The translations under genes and the position numbers were made by a program. This document shows positions 47,201-59,540 of a stretch of 64,000 bases of DNA, one piece after another. The notes below the pieces were generated by a model. It made no database searches, was not told the DNA's origin, and worked only from the letters and a program-made list of their open reading frames with translations. Position 1 is the stretch's first letter; each line of letters starts with the position of its first letter. Where the stretch lies: positions 13,462,006 to 13,526,005 of the forward strand of contig CM039506.1 in the NCBI GenBank assembly GCA_022432975.1, written 5' to 3'. Source of the stretch: Begonia masoniana (lineage: Eukaryota; Streptophyta; Magnoliopsida; Cucurbitales; Begoniaceae).

Positions 47201-50200
47201 AGACGGAAGAAGATTGATGGAAACTATTTATCATTCTTTTGTTAAAGATTGGATTTATGTAGAGGTATGGTGCTTCAAGTCATAGATGGTGGATCACTGG
47301 TGCTGATAAGGTGTGTTGGAGGGAAATAAAATTGTTCTCATTGATACGTCGAAGTGAAGATTAAAACAAAATTAGGAAATTAAATATTCTAAGAGATCCT
47401 TCTAATTAATACTTTTCCGAAACTAATCATGTGGTTTCTGTAACAATAATTGTAACTGATATTTTCCTACAAATCAGTACTTAACGTGGAGTAAAAAATA
47501 AATAAAATATTCGGCAATATTGACCCAATTTTGTTTCCAATTCTGATAATTATTATTGTTAGCTGCCTATTGATGGGTGTGGTTGCAGGCTTATGCTCTA
47601 GCTAAGGAAAGGGACGCACTTAAGAGAGAGCAGAATAAAAAAAGTGACTCAGCTGCTCTTCTTAAGGAAAAAGATGAAATTATTAATCAAGTGATGGCAG
47701 AAGGTATGAACTTTATTGGCTTCTACTTTGTTGGCTGTTTAAGGAATGTTGAAACAAGCCATGTTATAACTTGATTTGTTTTTATTAATGGCACTATAGT
47801 TGCAAAACCTGAGTATCGACAACGGATTTTGATATCATAGTCTATGAAATGCAATTCCATTAAATGCCTTAGTATTTCCTTGTTTAGCCAACTTGATATA
47901 GTCCATCACTCCAGGTGAGGAGCTTTCAAAAAAGCAAGCTGCTCAAGAATCTCATATCCGAAAACTACGGGCTCAGGTATTTGTTGCGAGTGTTTTTGTT
48001 AGATTGAAGACGATAGTTTGCCTAAATGTTAATCCATGTTGTTTCCAAAAAATACCTTTCTTGAAAGCTAGATTAGAGAGCTTGAAGAAGAGAAGAAGAC
48101 ATTCGTTACCAAGATTCAGGTAAATATTATTGTTATGCTAGTCTAAAAGTTCAGATGAGACATCTCACTTTTTAATTGTTTTGTAGGATTTTTTGTTCTG
48201 GTAAGTAATTTTGAGCATCTTAAGTACAGTCAATAATCAATCTTCTTTTTTACAAAAAAACGAGAGTTGCAAAGTTCATTGGTTAAACTTTCTCTCCATA
48301 ACACCAAACAATTCTCCCAAAAAAATTTATTATGAAATGAACTCTTTTTCCCTCTCTTTATAGGATTTCATAAGCAATGTGTTTTTAGAAGTTTTTAATT
48401 CACTTATTTCTAATTAGATGGAAGATTATTAGTTCGCCTAACCGAAGAAGTTTGTGTTAGACTAGAAATCCTATAGTTTTAATCAAGGAATGTTCATTTT
48501 ATTGGCCTTGGTGTAACTCAAGTTACCGAAATTTACAATTCTTTACAGGACTTTTGTGCAAACCAAAAGATAATTTACAATTATTATCCTAATCAGATTT
48601 CGAATTTATTATCAGAGTCTTGGGAGGCTATTTGCTTAATGAAAGATGTTCTCATTTTTCACCCTCCAGGTGGAAGAGAGTAAAGTAGAGAGCATCAAGA
48701 GGGATAAAACTGCTACCGAGAAATTATTGCAGGAAACAATTGAAAAGCACCAAAATGAGCTTGCGTCTCAGAAGGAGTATTATTCTAATGCTCTAAGTGC
48801 TGCGAAGGAGGCTGAAGCGTTGGCAGAGGCACGTGCCAACAATGAAGCTAGAACTGAGTTAGAGAGACGCTTAAGAGAGGCCGAGGAACGTGAAGCAATG
48901 CTAGTTCAGACACTTGAAGAATTGCGACAAACTCTGAGTAGAAAGGAGCAACAGGTACTTGTTATCAACCTTGTAACGTTGACTTGTTAAGACTGATTGA
49001 CAATAATGTACTATTGGTCACATAATTGTTCAATTTGTAGGTGGTGTTTAGAGAAAACATGCTTCGAAGGGATATCGAGGATCTTCAAAAACGTTATCAA
49101 GTGCATTAAGCTTCTTTCTATTGATTATTGCTAGTTTTTCCTTTTCTTTTATTGTTGTTTAATTTTTTTGTTTTGTTTTTTTTTTTTACCGAGGACTTGA
49201 TGATATACGGTCCTTTCTTCATTTTTTACATTTTGTGATGCAGGCAAGTGAGCGTCGTTGTGAGGAGTTGATTACTCAAGTACCTGAATCAACAAGACCT
49301 CTTATAAGACAAATTGAAGCCATGCAGGTGGATACTTCTGTTCTCTTTGCGGCTCGTTGCTTGGGTTATTGGCAGAATGTGGTTTCTGCCTTACTATTTT
49401 GTTTCTGGTTAACAGGAAACGACAGCTAGAAGGTCTGAAGCTTGGGCTGCCGTTGAAAGATCTCTAAATGCTAGGCTACAGGTGTTAACAAGTGTTATAG
49501 TGTTCATATTCTGGACTTTGAATTTACTTATGTTACAAAATGTTTTTGCTTGTTGATTATATAGGAAGCAGAAGCCAAAGCCGCAGCGGCTGAAGAAAGA
49601 GAACGGTCTGTAAATGACCGCTTGTCACAAACCTTATCTAGAATCAATGTTCTTGAGGCTCAGGTTACTTTTCTTGTCTGTCTTTTTTAGAGGTTATTGA
49701 GATAAATGGTGTTAATTGAGGTTCTTGATTTATACGAACGTCTCAGATTTCGTGTCTCAGAGGAGAACAGGCACAATTAAGCAAATCTCTTGAAAAAGAA
49801 AGACAGCTAGCAGCTGAAATTAGGCAGGAGTTATTTGCTACAAAGGAGGAAGCTAACACCCATGAAGGTCGTGCAAACCAGCAAGAAGAAGAGATCAAAG
49901 AATTGAGAGAGAAACACAAACAAGAGTTGCAAGAGGCACTAATGCATAGAGACCTTTTGCAGCAGGTTTTGCTTTTGGTTTTTTCAATACATGACCACTT
50001 AACTTGTGGCAATGGTGCAAGTTTGTTTTAATATTTTAGGTCCCAATCCATATGGTAGAAATGGAATTAATTTACAAGAGAGATAAAATTTGTGATTGAA
50101 TTACCGAAATGGGAGGGTAGTAGGAGTTTTGCTACTGAGAGGTTAGTGGGAGTTTGGTTAATGAGTGGAGTGAAATATTGTCTATATATAGTAGTAGTTA

Positions 50201-52250
50201 GTTATTAGTGGGCGATAAAGAAAATTTGGGGTGAAGTCTTTTGGGGTTGGCGAGCCGCCACGAAGGTGTTCGGTATTTTGTAATTTTTCTTTTTTCTTTG
50301 TGTGTTAATCTATTTTCTTCTATTCTGTATTTAGGGTTCTCTCACTTAATTTCTCTTTTCTTGTTAATTAATTTATAGTTAGTTAATTTACTTGTAATAA
50401 AGAGTAAAATTATACTCTGTATTGTCTTATATTATTATGACCATCTTTATGAACAAAAAACTCACTTCTGGATCTCTATTTTTGGGTTCTTCAGCATGGC
50501 TATAATTATGTGTGGTTGGTAACTTTATTATTATAGATGGTATGAAAGTTTCTCAAATGAATATTTATTGTTGTTATAGAAAGGTGTGGAAGTTACCTAA
50601 GACTTATTTTAGGCATTTGTAACATATTGTGGATAGAAATTATAGAATGCGAAGTATTTTGAATATTCATGATCCTATTACATAATTATCCTCAAAGAGC
50701 ATCTGATTATTTTATAGGAGGTCGATAGAGAGAAAAGTGCTCGGTTGGATTTGGAGAAAACAGCTCGACTAAATTCTAGCTTTGTATCTGATCAAACTTC
50801 CTTACAAAGGCGTAGTTCTACTTTTGAAAATGGTGTGATCATGATGCTTCATTTGCATTTATTGGTTGAATCAAATGTAAGTGATGTTCTCATATTTGGT
50901 ATCTCTATTTAGGCAACTTGACGCGAAAGCTTTCAAGTGCAAGCAGTCTCGGCATCACGGAGGAAAGCCATTTTCTTCAAGCATCTTTGGACTCATCTGA
51001 CAGTTTGTTTGACAAGAGAAATGTTGGGGAGGCTACATTGGGCCCTTACCATGTGAAGAGCATGACTCCTAGTGCTTTTGAAGCTGCCCTCCGCCAGAAA
51101 GATGGCGAACTTGCATCATACATGTTTCGTTTGGTATGTGTATGTGGTTCATGTTGGTAGGTTTACAAGATGTCATGATAAAATATTTTTGTTCTCTTAT
51201 ATTCTTATACCCTTGTCCTACAGCAATCACTGGAATCTATTCGTGACTCTCTTTCTGAGGAGTTGGTCAAGATGACGGCCCAAGTCAGTTTCAGTCTATG
51301 ATATATTATTCTTTCTACTTTTACATTTAGAATTGCTAACACTGGTTTATATTTCATATCTTTGAGCTTGATTTCAGAATGAAAAGTTTCGAGCAGAAGC
51401 CACCATTTTACCCAGTATACGGGCTGAATTAGATGCCTTGAGGAGGAGGCACTCTGCAGCACTAGAACTAATGGGTGAACGTGACGAAGAGGTGCATATA
51501 TTTCTCAACTAAGTGTCCTTTCCATTTGGTTTAAGTTAAAAAATTATGAAGCATTGCAATTGAGGCATCTATTTTGTGGTTTGCATTCCTAACATCCAGC
51601 GAAGATGGACATTTTAGTGATGAAAATATGAATAATGAATAGTTTATGTTATGTGATGTATTTTGGCAAATACAAGACATTAAGTAATCCATCTACTTAC
51701 ATAATAATGAATAGTTTATGTTATGTGATGTATTTTGGCAGATACAAAACATTAAGTAATCCATCTACTTACATAATAATGAATAGTTTATGTTATGTGA
51801 TGTATTTTGGCAGATACAAAACATTAAGTAATCCATCTACTTACATAATTTAAGTACGCAAATGAGCTGACTCAAGTCAAGAAACTTCCGTAGACTGCTA
51901 ACTTACTGTCATCTTTCATTAGTTTGTTTATTTTTCATGTTTTGCTTCTTTTTTTTTTTTTCCCTCCCATGAACTTTACCCTAGAATAGATCATTATTTC
52001 AATATAACAATTGAAGAGTGACTGTTTGTATGTTCAGCTGGAGGAGCTTCGTGCAGATATTGTTGATTTGAAGGAGATGTACAGAGAGCAAGTGAACTTA
52101 CTTGTCAACAAGGTATAAATCTCAATTTTAGCTGCTTATAAACAATTTTTCACCACATAAACCATGTCATGTTTTTATTTTCCTCCCAATAAGACTATTA
52201 ACCGAGGGTATTATCGATTGCAGATCTCGTCAATCGACACTTCTGAATAA
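35255..52250 (+). CDS. GC5: Golgin candidate 5 (TMF1 homologue), 19 coding exons
   Basis: Coiled-coil Golgi tether, homologue of animal TMF/ARA160. Family members bind Rab6/RAB-H GTPases and act in Golgi vesicle tethering. Exons by splice-site reading: 35255-35399, 41148-42148, 45704-45775, 46580-46654, 47589-47703, 47915-47976, 48072-48119, 48670-48954, 49041-49100, 49244-49327, 49416-49481, 49565-49663, 49747-49965, 50718-50832, 50913-51133, 51224-51283, 51378-51491, 52038-52112, 52224-52250. Phases join without a stop and give about 980 residues, close to the Arabidopsis protein. The N-terminus [19 protein letters not shown] is the conserved golgin start. Residues 50-350 are acidic and low in conservation. 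The coiled coil runs from about 355 to the end, with the TMF DNA-binding-like segment ([17 protein letters not shown]) and the C-terminal TMF TATA-binding-like/Rab-binding region ([18 protein letters not shown]). All introns are GT-AG. Introns 1 (5.7 kb) and 2 (3.6 kb) hold transposons. Confidence 0.93.
35505..39400 (-). mobile_element. Decayed Ty3/gypsy element in GC5 intron 1
   Basis: Diverged direct repeats at about 35505-35945 and 38972-39385 (shared ATCCATGGAAGAAAGAA/ATCCGTGGAAGAAAGAA, TTAATTAACTAACTCAT, GTTGGTTNGTTACNAGT) act as LTRs. Inside the right one, a degenerate primer site on the minus strand (TGGTACCATAGTC) lies near 38957. Internal minus-strand frames: an RNase H end ([14 protein letters not shown], 36957-37286) and a pol C-terminal region (36955-36236 area, with ATLDERDN and [12 protein letters not shown]). 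Stops are frequent throughout. It belongs to a different family from the flanking elements. Exact ends and target duplication were not resolved. Confidence 0.75.
36957..37286 (-). pseudogene. RNase H/integrase remnant of the intron-1 gypsy
   Basis: Begins [20 protein letters not shown], corresponding to the conserved N-x-x-A-D-A-L-S-R end of Ty3/gypsy RNase H with Asn changed. It continues into the linker before the integrase zinc finger. Decayed. Confidence 0.7.
40521..40845. repeat. Diverged direct repeat in GC5 intron 1
   Basis: About 80 bp at 40521-40600 (TTTACTAAACACTTAATTAT..AAATCACTTTT) recurs at 40768-40845 (TTTACTGAACACTTAATGAT). A third partial match is near 40105. A T run lies between (40726-40747). 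They are non-coding, possibly ends of an old small transposon. Confidence 0.6.
42330..43490 (-). mobile_element. Truncated Ty1/copia element in GC5 intron 2
   Basis: On the minus strand: the RT end (43125-43466: [30 protein letters not shown]), RNase H (42566-42955: [44 protein letters not shown]), then a GGGGGAG polypurine tract (42559-42567) and a TGTTGAGATATGC LTR start at 42558. The LTR continues to about 42330. Gag, protease, integrase and the 5' LTR are missing. RNase H has C-N-N-K-S where C-D-N is usual, so a catalytic Asp is lost. Confidence 0.88.
43491..45703 (+). other. Rest of GC5 intron 2
   Basis: AT-rich intron sequence. Short open frames have no recognisable domain and I support none of them. 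Confidence 0.6.
50040..50455 (+). repeat. LTR-like insertion in GC5 intron 13
   Basis: A TATA-like TCTATATATAGTAGTAG (about 50180) is followed by a leader-like block and AT-rich termini, an arrangement resembling a small LTR. Ends and duplication were not resolved. A plain intron is the alternative. Confidence 0.3.
51634..51849 (+). repeat. 72-bp unit repeated exactly three times in GC5 intron 17
   Basis: Copies at 51634-51705, 51706-51777 and 51778-51849. The second and third are identical; the first differs at two bases (GGCAAATACAAGAC against GGCAGATACAAAAC). The unit is a multiple of three without an in-frame stop, which creates a spurious open frame. Confidence 0.95.
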
Positions 52251-52617
52251 TACAATTTTATGGTCATATCGAACAGATTGTAATACTCGGAAATATTGTT
52301 ATATATGATGAAAAGTCTCTTTTCTTATATTAAATGATTTTTAGCGGCAGGTACTCTACTTAAAGAGTTCATCAAGTGATGTAACGAGTTGTATATTTCC
52401 AGTATTTCAGTTAAACTGTAATATTTTTTTTTACCATGTTATAGAGATTGAGATGAGATTGGAAGTGCATTGCAAGCTTTTATTCAAATTTTTCGTAATA
52501 ATGTCAAGTTGAATAGGTGAAGTTTAATGTTAAACTTTTAGGGCAGTAATTGAGAAAGGAGCGTTGATAACAACTATGAAGACCAAGACCATTATGACAA
52601 AGGTTAGCCCGAAGTAA
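52251..52617 (+). other. GC5: GC5 3' untranslated and flanking DNA
   Basis: AT-rich with several possible poly(A) signals but no defined cleavage site. No other gene seen. Confidence 0.5.
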
Positions 52618-53882
52618 TGTTGTGAAAAATAATTCGCAAGTGTACGAGTCGCAATAAGTAATATAGTGATAGATAGAGTGTTGAACCTACGAGGACTTGT
52701 TAATTAATAATCGAAATAATTAATCTTAATTCTAAATTGAACACACATTTTATGGTTTCACATTTTATGGTTTCAAGAATTGAAATTAAAATAAACTAAT
52801 GTAAAATAGCAAAACAGATAAAATATGATTAAATCAAATTAATAAAAGACTAGATACTACGATTTCATTAAGATAACAGTTATTTCAGTCCTTCGCAATT
52901 ATATTCTTAGATATTCTTCCTATGTTGATGATCGATTGCACTAAATTCTATTACAATCTTTCTCGAGCATTGCATATGTTATCTGATTAATGGGTTATCA
53001 CTTCTCAGTCTCAAATCTTACATTAATCAAATACAAATAAATCAAGAAATCCAATGATCACATCAATACCGTAACTATCCCTAGCCTACGCATATTTATG
53101 ACATTAATTTCAGTGCTCGGGTATTTATCACCTCTCAGTCTCAAAACACCCCAAAAATCAAGTAAAGATTGGCTAGAAATTTACAGGCTTTAAGAACAGA
53201 AATTAAATGCGCCAACAATATTGGAAAAAATATTATAAAATATAATTAAACGAAGAAACTGAAAATAAATATCGTCTGGCTACATCGTAGCTCTAGAATA
53301 AAAACTTAGTTCATGCTAAAATAAAGAAAAACAACAATAATAATAAAGAAGTTCATAGTTCAGAAGAGAAAGAGAAAGAAAAACTATGCTGAAAATCAAT
53401 TCCCGAAGTTCTCGCTCCGTTCCGTTCCGGTCTCCGTCTCGCTTGCCTCCTTTTTCTCTCGCGAGGGCTACTCGTCTGAATGTCTGAATGAGGCTGCTCT
53501 ATCTTTTTCTTGAGTTAACCTAATTTTTAATTAATCTCAAGCCCACAAATTTGAAGCCCATAATTATCTTCAATGGCTGAGATTAAAACAATTTTCAATG
53601 GTTCAGATTCAAACACCTCAATCAATTAAAATAGCCGAACGGCTGAGATTAAAATAGCCGATTGATGTTTCTTCTCTTCAGCTTCTTCTTTTCTTCTTTT
53701 TAACTCCGCTTTATTTCTTCTTTTTCTTCCTCTTCAAATTCGCAAATTCTAGCTCCAATCTTTTGTAACAAAATTTTCTGCACACTTTCACAAAATACAT
53801 CAAATTCCTTCAAACACTTGAGAAAATCTTATCAAATCAAGTATAAAAAGTATAAATAAGTGTGTAAAATACACACTTATCA
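52618..53882 (-). repeat. Probable solo LTR downstream of GC5
   Basis: The + strand reads TGTTGTGAAAAATAATTCGC at the left and TACACACTTATCA at the right, so the minus strand runs TGATAAGTGTG..ACA. Flanks are AGTAA (52613-52617) and AGTAG (53883-53887), a 4-of-5 duplication. There is no coding. The 'CGCAAGTGTACGAGTCGC' block and the following 'GAACCTACGAGGACTTG' are typical of many plant LTR elements. Confidence 0.55.
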
Positions 53883-55364
53883 AGTAGACAGGCTAGTAGA
53901 TGTCCATGGGTATAGCATTCAACTAAGCTTCTAAGCATGGTATTGTGTACTTATAAGTAAGACGGAAGACTAATAGCTTATGCTGCTAAACGAAAGAATT
54001 GTCCAACTAATGACTTTCAAGGAAAATGTGAGATAACTAAATAGTTTGGCTTGGTGAAAGCTTATACACGCAAAAGTTGTCTATCACATGGCAAAAGGGG
54101 AGACATTGCAAAAAAGAACTTGCTTCAACAAGTTGAGAGCTTATCAGGGAGTGAGAGGAGTTAGAGTTCCAAATCATTGAAGGTGATGTTGGTAAGTTTA
54201 AAAGAAGATTGTGTGCTTAAGAAATTAAGATAGATGGGGTGTGATAGAACTTGATCAAGTATTGTAGTGCCATAGCAACTGGGACTAGTTGTGACTAGAG
54301 GAGCGGAATCCCTCCCTCTGCACAATGATTATCTATCAACATACATTCATATGTAAATAAAAATAATGTATCAGTCAACTGCTTTGTATATATCTAAAAA
54401 GTCTCAATCATTTTCAATACACATTAGAGTTATGCATAGTGTAACAAAAGAATTTTCATTACATACCAAAATTATGCATAAATGAAATTTAATTAATATA
54501 TTTTCTCCTCCACAAAATTCAATATCAATCCAACATAATCGTTAAATACTGACATTAACTAGTATGATAATTTTTGAGTGTTACAATTTATATGCATATA
54601 ATGATGATAAACATGCAAATCCAATTAATATATTTGATTTATGTTTTATTCTTTATACCAACATGCTCTAATCCATATGTCGGGAACATCAATCATATTA
54701 ACATGTTTATATATTTATGTCAATATGAATAAACAATATGTGCAACAATCATCACATTACTCTAGATTCAATAGAGTCACATCACTATGGGTTCTAGTCA
54801 CCCTCCTTTCCTTCACCTCGTGTGGAAGTTACGGAGCCATAGGCCGATCCACGTATAAACCATGACTCTCTGCAGAACACAAAGAAAGTTACAACACTGG
54901 GTTGTGATGTGACAAATGTTCATCTTTCAAGCACCATGGAACCGACCCAAGGAATGATGATAGTGGATGTGCATCACCCCTACTTACACATTGGGCACTG
55001 TGGTCACCTAACATGGGTCTACCCAATATACTAGGAAACTACAATCGGGTCGCATGTCAGTCAAATGGTCATCTGCCACATATCTTGCAATCGTAAATGC
55101 ATTAACATACAATGTCAATTACATATCAATGCATCAATGTCAATTTCAATGTATACGAAATGACATTTTATTACCTTTTGTTAAGTCTCATGATGCATGA
55201 ATAACATACCTAATCATCAAATCATATGTGATATAGACATACAAACTAGCGTGAACTGTGTCTTTCAATATCCTATTTCATAGTGTTTATGAAATATTTC
55301 TAAAATTCTAACTTTATACCAATCTTGCATGCCTGCCATGCTATGACATTCTCCAACAAACAAT
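53883..55364. other. Unassigned AT-rich DNA
   Basis: About 1.5 kb. The frame at 54641-54865 has no known domain. A somewhat GC-richer block at 54780-55080 could be part of an old LTR. I see no gene. Confidence 0.5.
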
Positions 55365-57634
55365 TGTCACGACTCAAAATCGTTAAATATTTTTTTGTAA
55401 AACTTTGTAAAATCTTTTGAAATATTTGTACTTCACTTTATGATTCGAAATATATAAACTTTATTCATAAAAAATTGTAGAAATTTTGGTAAAATTTCTT
55501 TTTTTTTTTTTTTGCACGAACAGTGTCGTGAACAGTAGCCGATCGATCGACACTGTAGCGCCGATCGGTTGGCACTACATCTGGTTTTTTTCAAACTTTA
55601 TCCATTTTTCTTCATCTAAATTTCTATGCATTCCATTTATATTTCATCCATAAAATCGCCCCAAAACATGCTTAATAATATCGTTTAAATAACTCATAAA
55701 ACGAAATCATTTTTAAGGCGCATAGCAGGAGACTTAAAAATAGGATTAAACCCATCTTTTTAAATGTATTTACATCAAAACTTGATTCGAATAAAAACTT
55801 TTAATCTTTAAAACATAAATCCCTTTTGTACTTTAAACATTAACTACCAAATTCATTTAAACAAGACTTTTCAAATCCATACAAAATCAGTACCAAAACA
55901 CTTAAGAGTTGCCCACGGGTCAAAAGTCACTATATCTGCCACAAACATCCACCATGAACTTACTCCTTCAACTGCATCCTTCAATCCAATTGAGACTCGA
56001 AATCCTTACCTGTAAATTCTTCACCTACTACAAAGTTCAAACTAATGAGTCTAATGCTCAATAAATTATGCATAATAAAATGAATGCTCATGCACATTCT
56101 ATTCATAAAATCATGTAGTTTCTGTTTTTCTTATTTCTTTTCTTTTCACTTGACATTAGTTATTGGGGGACATACTAGGAGAGAGTATGTAATCTAGTCC
56201 TAGGCAGGGACAAAGTTCTGGTCCTGGGCATGGACAACCTAACCCGAGCTCTGCCCCGCAAATAACCATTTACGTACATTTCATATTCGTTTCATTCATT
56301 CCATTTTTCTTACATAAAACGTATGTATAAAATCATTTTCTATGATTTCGTAAAACGTGATGCATGATTTAGAAATAAAGCATATAAACATATCTTCAAT
56401 CATCATATTAAAATCTCTAAACAAGATAATCATTCAAACATATGACATAATATTAACAAACCACAAATCCTAAAACATAATCTACTCATAACTACATGCC
56501 CTAACAATTCATATAAACCATCAAATTCCTAACACCTTATGACGTAAGCCGATAGGCCAAACACATGCAACATCACTTACTTGGAGTCTTTAGCAATATA
56601 TAGGAATTTTGCTTACTTTCCTTGGTGACTTGCAAACCTATAACATGTGAATCAAACCATCAACATCACATTGTAATTCCATAACTCAATCATATATAAT
56701 GTTTATCACACTTATCCCATTCAAGAAACTCCAAATCAAAATAGCCTTAAAACATTAAGCAACCAAAATCAACCATTTCATCTTTAAATCTTGGAATACA
56801 ACCCAAAATTGGCTAACCTTAAAAAATTCATAACTTTTGATACATTTATCCAAATTCTATAATTCCAAAGCCAAAAGTTCATTTAAGGAGTCTATTTCCA
56901 CATACCAAAAATCATTTACCAAATGGAAGTCATTAAGTTGAATCAATTTACCAAAACCGAAACCTGTTAAGAATTTTAGAGTTTTTTAGCATATTTACAA
57001 CTTCCTTTTAACATACATAATTTACCATCCCCTTTTCATTTAAACCACAACCATCACCTTACAACATAATTATGCATCAATTAAGGAGAAAATTAAGCAA
57101 CATATCCACAAATTTCGTGCATCACCATCATCCTTTATCAAACCACCAAAACATACTACTTTTCTCACTTATAAACCAAAAGATTAATAAACTATTAAAG
57201 AAAATCAACTCTTACCTTGAAAAGCTTGTGAGAAAAACTTGAGAGAATGAGAGCAATTTTCGTGGGTTTTGTTTACCAAATGAAGGTCATTCTTCATTTT
57301 TTCTTCTTAAAAGAAAACATTAAATGGGGGTGTGAGGTGTCATTGAAGGAGACGGAGGACAGCGATGAGTCACCCTCAAGTTTATTCAAATTCTTTTCTT
57401 AAAATAATTAAAAAAATAAAATATCTTCTCCTTTTTGGTTATCCTTTCACGCCAAAAGCCATAACAAATGGCCAAGCCCCTTTTTGTTTTCCTTCAACTT
57501 TAATTCCATACATAATTTGCCTCAAGTTGGACTTTTCCACTTTAATTAGTTTCTTCTACTATAATCAAATGACAACTACACATAAATACTAAACACATTT
57601 GTTAAATTATATGATGAGATTTTTAGGTGTTATA
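55365..57634 (-). repeat. 3' LTR of right-hand Ty3/gypsy element (minus strand)
   Basis: On the + strand it runs from TGTCACGACTC to TAGGTGTTATA. The expected terminal ACA is mutated to ATA. It is followed by ACCCCTATTAG, the complement of a polypurine tract, and pol. It contains reverse-orientation blocks typical of these LTRs: TTCACCTACTAC (56021), a transcription-related repeat with GTCCTAGGCAGGGAC/GTCCTGGGCATGGAC (56198-56242), and CGATCGATCGACACTG near 55541. Confidence 0.75.
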
Positions 57635-59110
57635 TTCTACCCCTATTAGTTAAATTTTGTCATCAAAATTTGCTTACCCGAAAAGCTCTGGATATTGGCG
57701 TATGTCCTGTTGCCTTTCCTAGGTGATTTCCTCTATATTGTGATTGCACCATAAACCTTTCACCAGTGAAATCTCCTTGTTGCGTAATACCTTCACAGTT
57801 GATTCGAGAATTCTCACCGGCATTTCTTCATAGGTCAAGGTAGGTTGAACTCAATGCTTTGCTCTTCTACCACTTGAGATGGATTACGTACACACTTCTT
57901 TAACATTGATATATGGAAGACATTGTGAATTTCCTTCATAGATGATGGCAAATTCAGCATATAAGTCATTTTCCCTATCCTCTTCATAATAGGAAAGGGT
58001 CCAATAAACATTGGACTAAGTTTTCATTTCTTTCCGAATCGCATGACTCCTTTAAATGGCGAAACCTTTAGAAGTAATTTGTCACCTTCATTGAAGTCCA
58101 GCTCTCTTTGTCTTTGGTCTGCATAACTTTTTTGTCGGCTTTAAACTATTTTAATTCTTTTTCTGATTATTGAAACATTTTCTACCATTTGCTGCAAAAT
58201 TTTTGGACCAATTAGCCTTGCTTCGCCTACTTCATCCCAATACAACGGAGATCTGCATTTCCTACCATATAGTGCTTCATACGGAGCCATTCCAATAGTG
58301 GACTGATAACTGTTATTGTAGAAAAACTCCACCAATGGCAAAAACTTAGCACACAGGCTCTTAACATATCTTCCAATATCTGAATTGTCCCTTCAGACTA
58401 TCCATCCATTTGAGGATGAAATGTTGTGCTGAAATTCAACTGAGTTCTCATTGCTTAGTGTAACCTCTTATAAAACTTAGAAGTGAATCTGGGATCCTGA
58501 TTTGACATAATAGAAATTGAAATCCTATGCAATCTGACAATTTCTCGAATATAAAGATCTGCATACTGATCCATAGAGAATGTCATCTTGACTGGTAAGA
58601 AATAGGTTGACTTAGTCAGTCTATCAACAATCATCCATATACCATCATGTCTTTTCATCATCCTTGGTAGTCCGACTACAAAATCCATAGATATATTCTC
58701 TTATTTCCATTCTAGAATCGGTAGAGGTTGAAGAGTTCTTGCTGACCTTTGATGTTCAGCTGTAACCTGTTGGCATACCATACACAATTCCACATAATTC
58801 ACTATATCTCTCTTCATATTAGGACACTAGAAATGCTGCTTCAAATCACGGTACATCTTCATACTTCTTGGGTGCACTAAAAAGGTAGAAGAATGTGCTT
58901 CTAATAGTATTTTCTTTTTCAATTCCTTGTTCTCTGGAACGTACCACCAGTTTCTGAGTTTTAGTACTCCATCATCAGAATAGCTAAAATCAAAAGATTT
59001 TTTGAATAACTTACTTGATTTGAAATCCTTACAATCGGGATCTTCTTGTTGGGCTGCTTTAACTTTGTCTAAAATTGTTGGCTTCAATGATAAGGCAAAA
59101 GGTATATATG
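57635..59110 (-). pseudogene. Right-hand Ty3/gypsy integrase and chromodomain (broken)
   Basis: Minus-strand pieces: integrase zinc-finger region (58827-59087: EAHSSTFLVHPRSMKMYRDL), core (58455-58688: MDFVVGLPRMMKRHDGIW, VDRLTKSTYF), then LVEFFYNN, GMAPYEALYGRKCRSPL (58141-58341) and, out of frame, the linker and chromodomain near 57650-57900. The second catalytic Asp, in V-S-D-R-D, reads Asn (MSNQDPRF). It is the same lineage as the left-hand element, but a separate copy with its own LTRs. Confidence 0.87.
59106..59110. other. Target-site duplication ATATG (left)
   Basis: Paired with ATATG at 61680-61684 around the solo LTR; removing the insert rejoins pol. Confidence 0.95.
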
Positions 59111-59459
59111 TGTAACACCCGAGAATTTTTCCTCAATGTGTATTGTTTTAGATTTAATTAAGTTATGGATCTTAGATTTATCTAAATTTGAAAGGAAAAA
59201 TTGGAGAGAAAATAAAAGGATAAAGTGGTTGTTTAATAAAATAGTTATTTTAATTAATTTATAGTTGTTTTAATTAATTTAAAAGAAAAGTGAATAAATT
59301 TGGTGGAACTAAATGGTTTCTTAATTTAGGTTCGGATATTCCCAGTGAACTTAAGCCGGGTACGGGGTTATAATTTAAGAACGAGATTTAACGAATTCGA
59401 AATGGTCGAAAACACGGGAGGGCAAAACAGGATGATTTATCAAAACAATTTTAATAGGA

Positions 59460-59465
59460 ATTATT

Positions 59466-59502
<37 letters not shown>
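59460..59502 (+). repeat. ATT trinucleotide microsatellite
   Basis: About fourteen ATT units with one A-G interruption (TTAGTATT). Confidence 0.95.
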
Positions 59503-59507
59503 ATAAA

Positions 59508-59540
59508 AACAACAGAATGGCTCGAACCCATTCTGTTGTT
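59508..59540. other. Hairpin in solo LTR (13-bp stem)
   Basis: Arms 59508-59520 and 59528-59540 are exact reverse complements, with the 7-base loop CTCGAAC. It sits about 400 bases into the LTR, the same relative place as 17093-17135 in the other LTR. Confidence 0.9.

Noticed and set aside
51635..51853. 72-codon repetitive frame in a GC5 intron
   Set aside because: It is the 72-bp triplicate repeat, within an intron, without homology.
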